From JBDSTZ01 sp039927975 (GTDB lineage: Bacteria; Pseudomonadota; Gammaproteobacteria; Burkholderiales; Burkholderiaceae_D): a stretch of DNA of 7,812 nucleotides. Shown here one piece after another: positions 5,866 to 7,812 of the stretch; position 1 is the first letter of the stretch, and each line of letters opens with the position of its first letter. The DNA lies in assembly GCA_039927975.1 (NCBI GenBank), contig JBDSTZ010000273.1, positions 1 through 7,812 of the forward strand, read 5' to 3'. Below the pieces are notes generated by a model, which saw nothing but the letters and a program-made list of their open reading frames with translations, was not told where the DNA came from and did no database searches. Position numbers and translations under genes: made by a program.

Positions 5866-7122
5866 ATGAACGCGCCACTGGATAAAAACCTCGAGCACAC
5901 CTTCGCGACGGCCCCGCATTTTCCGATCTACATGGATTACTCGGCCACCACGCCGATCGATCCGCGCGTCGCCGACAAGATGATTCCCTTCCTGCGCGAG
6001 CAGTTCGGCAATCCCGCCTCGCGCAGCCACATGTACGGCTGGACGGCCGAGGCGGCGGTCGAGGAAGCGCGCGCCGAAGTGGCCAAGCTGGTCGGCGCCG
6101 ATCCGCGCGAAATCATCTGGACCTCCGGCGCGACCGAAAGCAACAACCTCGCGATCAAGGGCGCCGCCCAGTTCTACAAGACCAAGGGCAAGCACATCAT
6201 CACGGTCAAGACTGAGCACAAGGCCGTGCTCGACACCGTGCGCGAGCTTGAACGCGTCGGCTTCGAGGCCACCTACCTCGCGCCGCAGGACAACGGCCTG
6301 ATCACCGTCGCCCAGCTCGAGGCGGCGATCCGCCCGGACACGATTCTGGTCTCGGTCATGTTGGTCAACAACGAGATCGGCGTCATCCAGCCGGTCGAAG
6401 AGCTGGCCGCGCTGTGCCGCAGCAAGGGCATCATCTTCCATTGCGACGCCGCCCAGGCGACCGGCAAGGTCAAGATCGACCTGGCCAACAGCAAGGTCGA
6501 CCTGATGACCTTCACGGCCCACAAGACCTCCGGCCCGAAAGGCATCGGCGCCCTGTACGTGCGCCGCAAGCCGCGCGTGCGCCTCGAAGCGCAGATGCAC
6601 GGCGGCGGCCACGAGCGCGGCCTGCGCTCGGGCACCTTGCCGACCCACCAGATCGTCGGCATGGGCGAAGCCTTCCGCATCGCCCGCGAAGAAATGGACA
6701 GCGAGATCACCCGCGTCAAGGCGCTGCGCGACCGCCTCGCCAAAGGCCTGCAGGAGATCGAAGAGGTCTACATCAACGGCGACATGGAACACCGTGTGCC
6801 GCACAACCTCAACGTCAGCTTCAACTACGTCGAGGGCGAATCGCTGATCATGGCCATCAAGGGCCTGGCGGTGTCGTCCGGCTCGGCCTGCACCTCGGCC
6901 AGCCTGGAGCCGTCCTACGTGCTGCGCGCGCTCGGCCGCAGCGACGAACTGGCGCACAGCTCGATCCGTTTCACCATCGGCCGCTTCACGACCGAAGAGG
7001 ACATCGATTTCGCAGTCGACCTGCTCAAATCGAAAGTCAACAAACTGCGCGAACTGTCGCCCCTGTGGGATATGTTCAAGGAAGGCATCGACATCGCCTC
7101 GATCCAATGGGCAGCCCACTAA
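5866..7122 (+). CDS. iscS: Cysteine desulfurase IscS
   Basis: 418 aa, class V aminotransferase fold. It removes sulfur from L-cysteine, giving alanine and a protein persulfide that is passed to IscU and other acceptors, in the cytoplasm. Key residues: His118 (TEHKA), Asp194 and Gln197 (HCDAAQATG), the PLP-lysine Lys220 (AHKTSGPKG), and the catalytic Cys342 in SSGSACTSASLEPS on the mobile loop. The C-terminal SPLWDMFKEGIDIASIQW is the IscU-docking end. Relative to E. coli IscS (K206, C328) all positions are shifted by 14, so there is an N-terminal extension before PIYMDYSATTP. The start is supported by GGAG at 5855-5858 and by the absence of a ribosome site before Met23. It is the second gene of the operon, 26 bases before iscU. 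Confidence 0.98.
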   Translation: MNAPLDKNLEHTFATAPHFPIYMDYSATTPIDPRVADKMIPFLREQFGNPASRSHMYGWTAEAAVEEARAEVAKLVGADPREIIWTSGATESNNLAIKGAAQFYKTKGKHIITVKTEHKAVLDTVRELERVGFEATYLAPQDNGLITVAQLEAAIRPDTILVSVMLVNNEIGVIQPVEELAALCRSKGIIFHCDAAQATGKVKIDLANSKVDLMTFTAHKTSGPKGIGALYVRRKPRVRLEAQMHGGGHERGLRSGTLPTHQIVGMGEAFRIAREEMDSEITRVKALRDRLAKGLQEIEEVYINGDMEHRVPHNLNVSFNYVEGESLIMAIKGLAVSSGSACTSASLEPSYVLRALGRSDELAHSSIRFTIGRFTTEEDIDFAVDLLKSKVNKLRELSPLWDMFKEGIDIASIQWAAH

Positions 7123-7148
7123 TTAGTTAGCAATCAAGGAGCATCATC

Positions 7149-7538
7149 ATGGCTTATTCAGACAAAGTGTTGGACCACTACGAAAATCCACGCAACGTTG
7201 GCGCCTTCGACAAGGGCGACGAAACCATCGGCACCGGCATGGTCGGCGCGCCGGCGTGCGGCGACGTCATGAAACTGCAGATCAAGGTCGGCGCCGATGG
7301 CCTGATCGAGGACGCCAAGTTCAAGACCTACGGCTGCGGTTCGGCCATCGCGTCGAGTTCGCTGGTGACCGAATGGGTCAAGGGCAAGACGCTCGACCAG
7401 GCGCTGTCGATCAAGAACACTGAAATCGCCGAAGAACTGGCGCTGCCACCGGTCAAGATCCACTGCTCGATCCTGGCCGAGGATGCCATCAAGGCCGCCG
7501 TGCTGGATTACAAGACCAAGCACCCGGCCGCCGCATAA
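7149..7538 (+). CDS. iscU: Iron-sulfur cluster assembly scaffold IscU
   Basis: 129 aa, a full-length IscU. It assembles [2Fe-2S] clusters from iron and IscS-derived sulfur, then hands them on with the HscA/HscB chaperones. Cluster ligands are all present: C37 (APACGD) with D39, C63 (YGCGSAIASSS), H105 and C106 (KIHCS). The LPPVK motif at 99-103 is the HscA recognition site, so HscA should be encoded nearby, outside the window. The N-terminus MAYSDKVLDHYENPRNVG is highly typical. A strong AAGGAG Shine-Dalgarno stands before the ATG. iscA begins 26 bases downstream. Confidence 0.98.
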   Translation: MAYSDKVLDHYENPRNVGAFDKGDETIGTGMVGAPACGDVMKLQIKVGADGLIEDAKFKTYGCGSAIASSSLVTEWVKGKTLDQALSIKNTEIAEELALPPVKIHCSILAEDAIKAAVLDYKTKHPAAA

Positions 7539-7564
7539 AGAGCGGCTTTCACGCTGGAGAAAAC

Positions 7565-7812
7565 ATGGCAATCACACTGACCGAAAAAGCAGCCAAGCAC
7601 ATCAACCGCTACATCGAACGTCGCGGCAAGGGTGTCGGCCTGCGTTTTGGGGTGCGCACCACCGGCTGTTCCGGGCTCGCCTACAAGCTTGAGTACGTCG
7701 ACGAGGCGGCCGCCGAAGACCAGGTCTTCGAGTCGCACGGCGTCAAGGTCTTCGTCGACCCGAAAAGCCTGCCCTACATCGACGGCACCGAGCTCGACTT
7801 CACGCGCGAAGG
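7565..7812 (+). CDS. iscA: A-type iron-sulfur carrier IscA (3' end cut by the window)
   Basis: The first 82 codons plus two bases are present; the gene runs off the right edge. A-type carriers accept clusters or iron and deliver them to apo-proteins. The first conserved Cys is C35 in RTTGCSGLAYKLEYVD, the HesB/IscA signature; the C-terminal CxC pair lies outside the window. MAITLTEKAAKHI is the normal IscA start, and GGAG (7555-7558) stands before it. The position directly after iscU favours IscA over its paralogues ErpA and SufA. Confidence 0.93.
   Translation, partial: MAITLTEKAAKHINRYIERRGKGVGLRFGVRTTGCSGLAYKLEYVDEAAAEDQVFESHGVKVFVDPKSLPYIDGTELDFTRE

Noticed and set aside
5719..7119. 466-codon minus-strand open frame opposite iscS
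   Set aside because: iscS is certain from its active-site motifs; the opposite frame is a codon-bias artefact.

Overview
The window is GC-rich, densely coding bacterial DNA. The order iscR-iscS-iscU-iscA, the protein sequences and the codon use suggest a betaproteobacterium, most likely Burkholderiales/Oxalobacteraceae (Massilia-like). That placement is inference from general resemblance, not from a search.

Left third (1-2229), plus strand: a tightly packed accessory cluster. It begins with the C-terminal tail of an off-window protein, possibly a PLP-dependent aminotransferase or oxoamine synthase. The next gene, which overlaps that tail, encodes a protein with a long Pro/Arg then Pro/Glu low-complexity stretch and a C-terminal GIY-YIG-like domain. 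Then come a small glycine-zipper protein with an N-terminal CxCxxC motif and an amidohydrolase-2 type metal-dependent hydrolase. Start/stop overlaps and a Shine-Dalgarno running through a stop codon indicate co-transcription and translational coupling. The GIY-YIG protein and the glycine-zipper protein share a short N-terminal motif, FEV(M/L)PF. This is the least explained part of the window and the best candidate for an undescribed system.

Middle (2270-4256), minus strand: a sigma-54-dependent activator, convergent with the amidohydrolase, with an intact AAA+ core, a Fis-type HTH and a degenerate receiver-like N-terminus; then a two-CBS-domain protein. Upstream of the CBS gene are two adjacent imperfect dyads, between it and a divergent gene for a uracil-DNA-glycosylase-like protein (4420-5190) whose first active-site motif is non-canonical.

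Right (about 5240-7812), plus strand: the housekeeping ISC iron-sulfur assembly operon. A near-consensus type 1 IscR site overlaps a probable promoter, followed by a leader hairpin, iscR, iscS, iscU and a truncated iscA. IscR senses cluster status and represses the operon; IscS supplies sulfur from cysteine; IscU is the scaffold; IscA is an A-type carrier. hscB, hscA and fdx would be expected beyond the right edge.

No rRNA, tRNA, CRISPR array, insertion sequence or phage gene is visible. No stretch of more than 300 bases lacks a gene.
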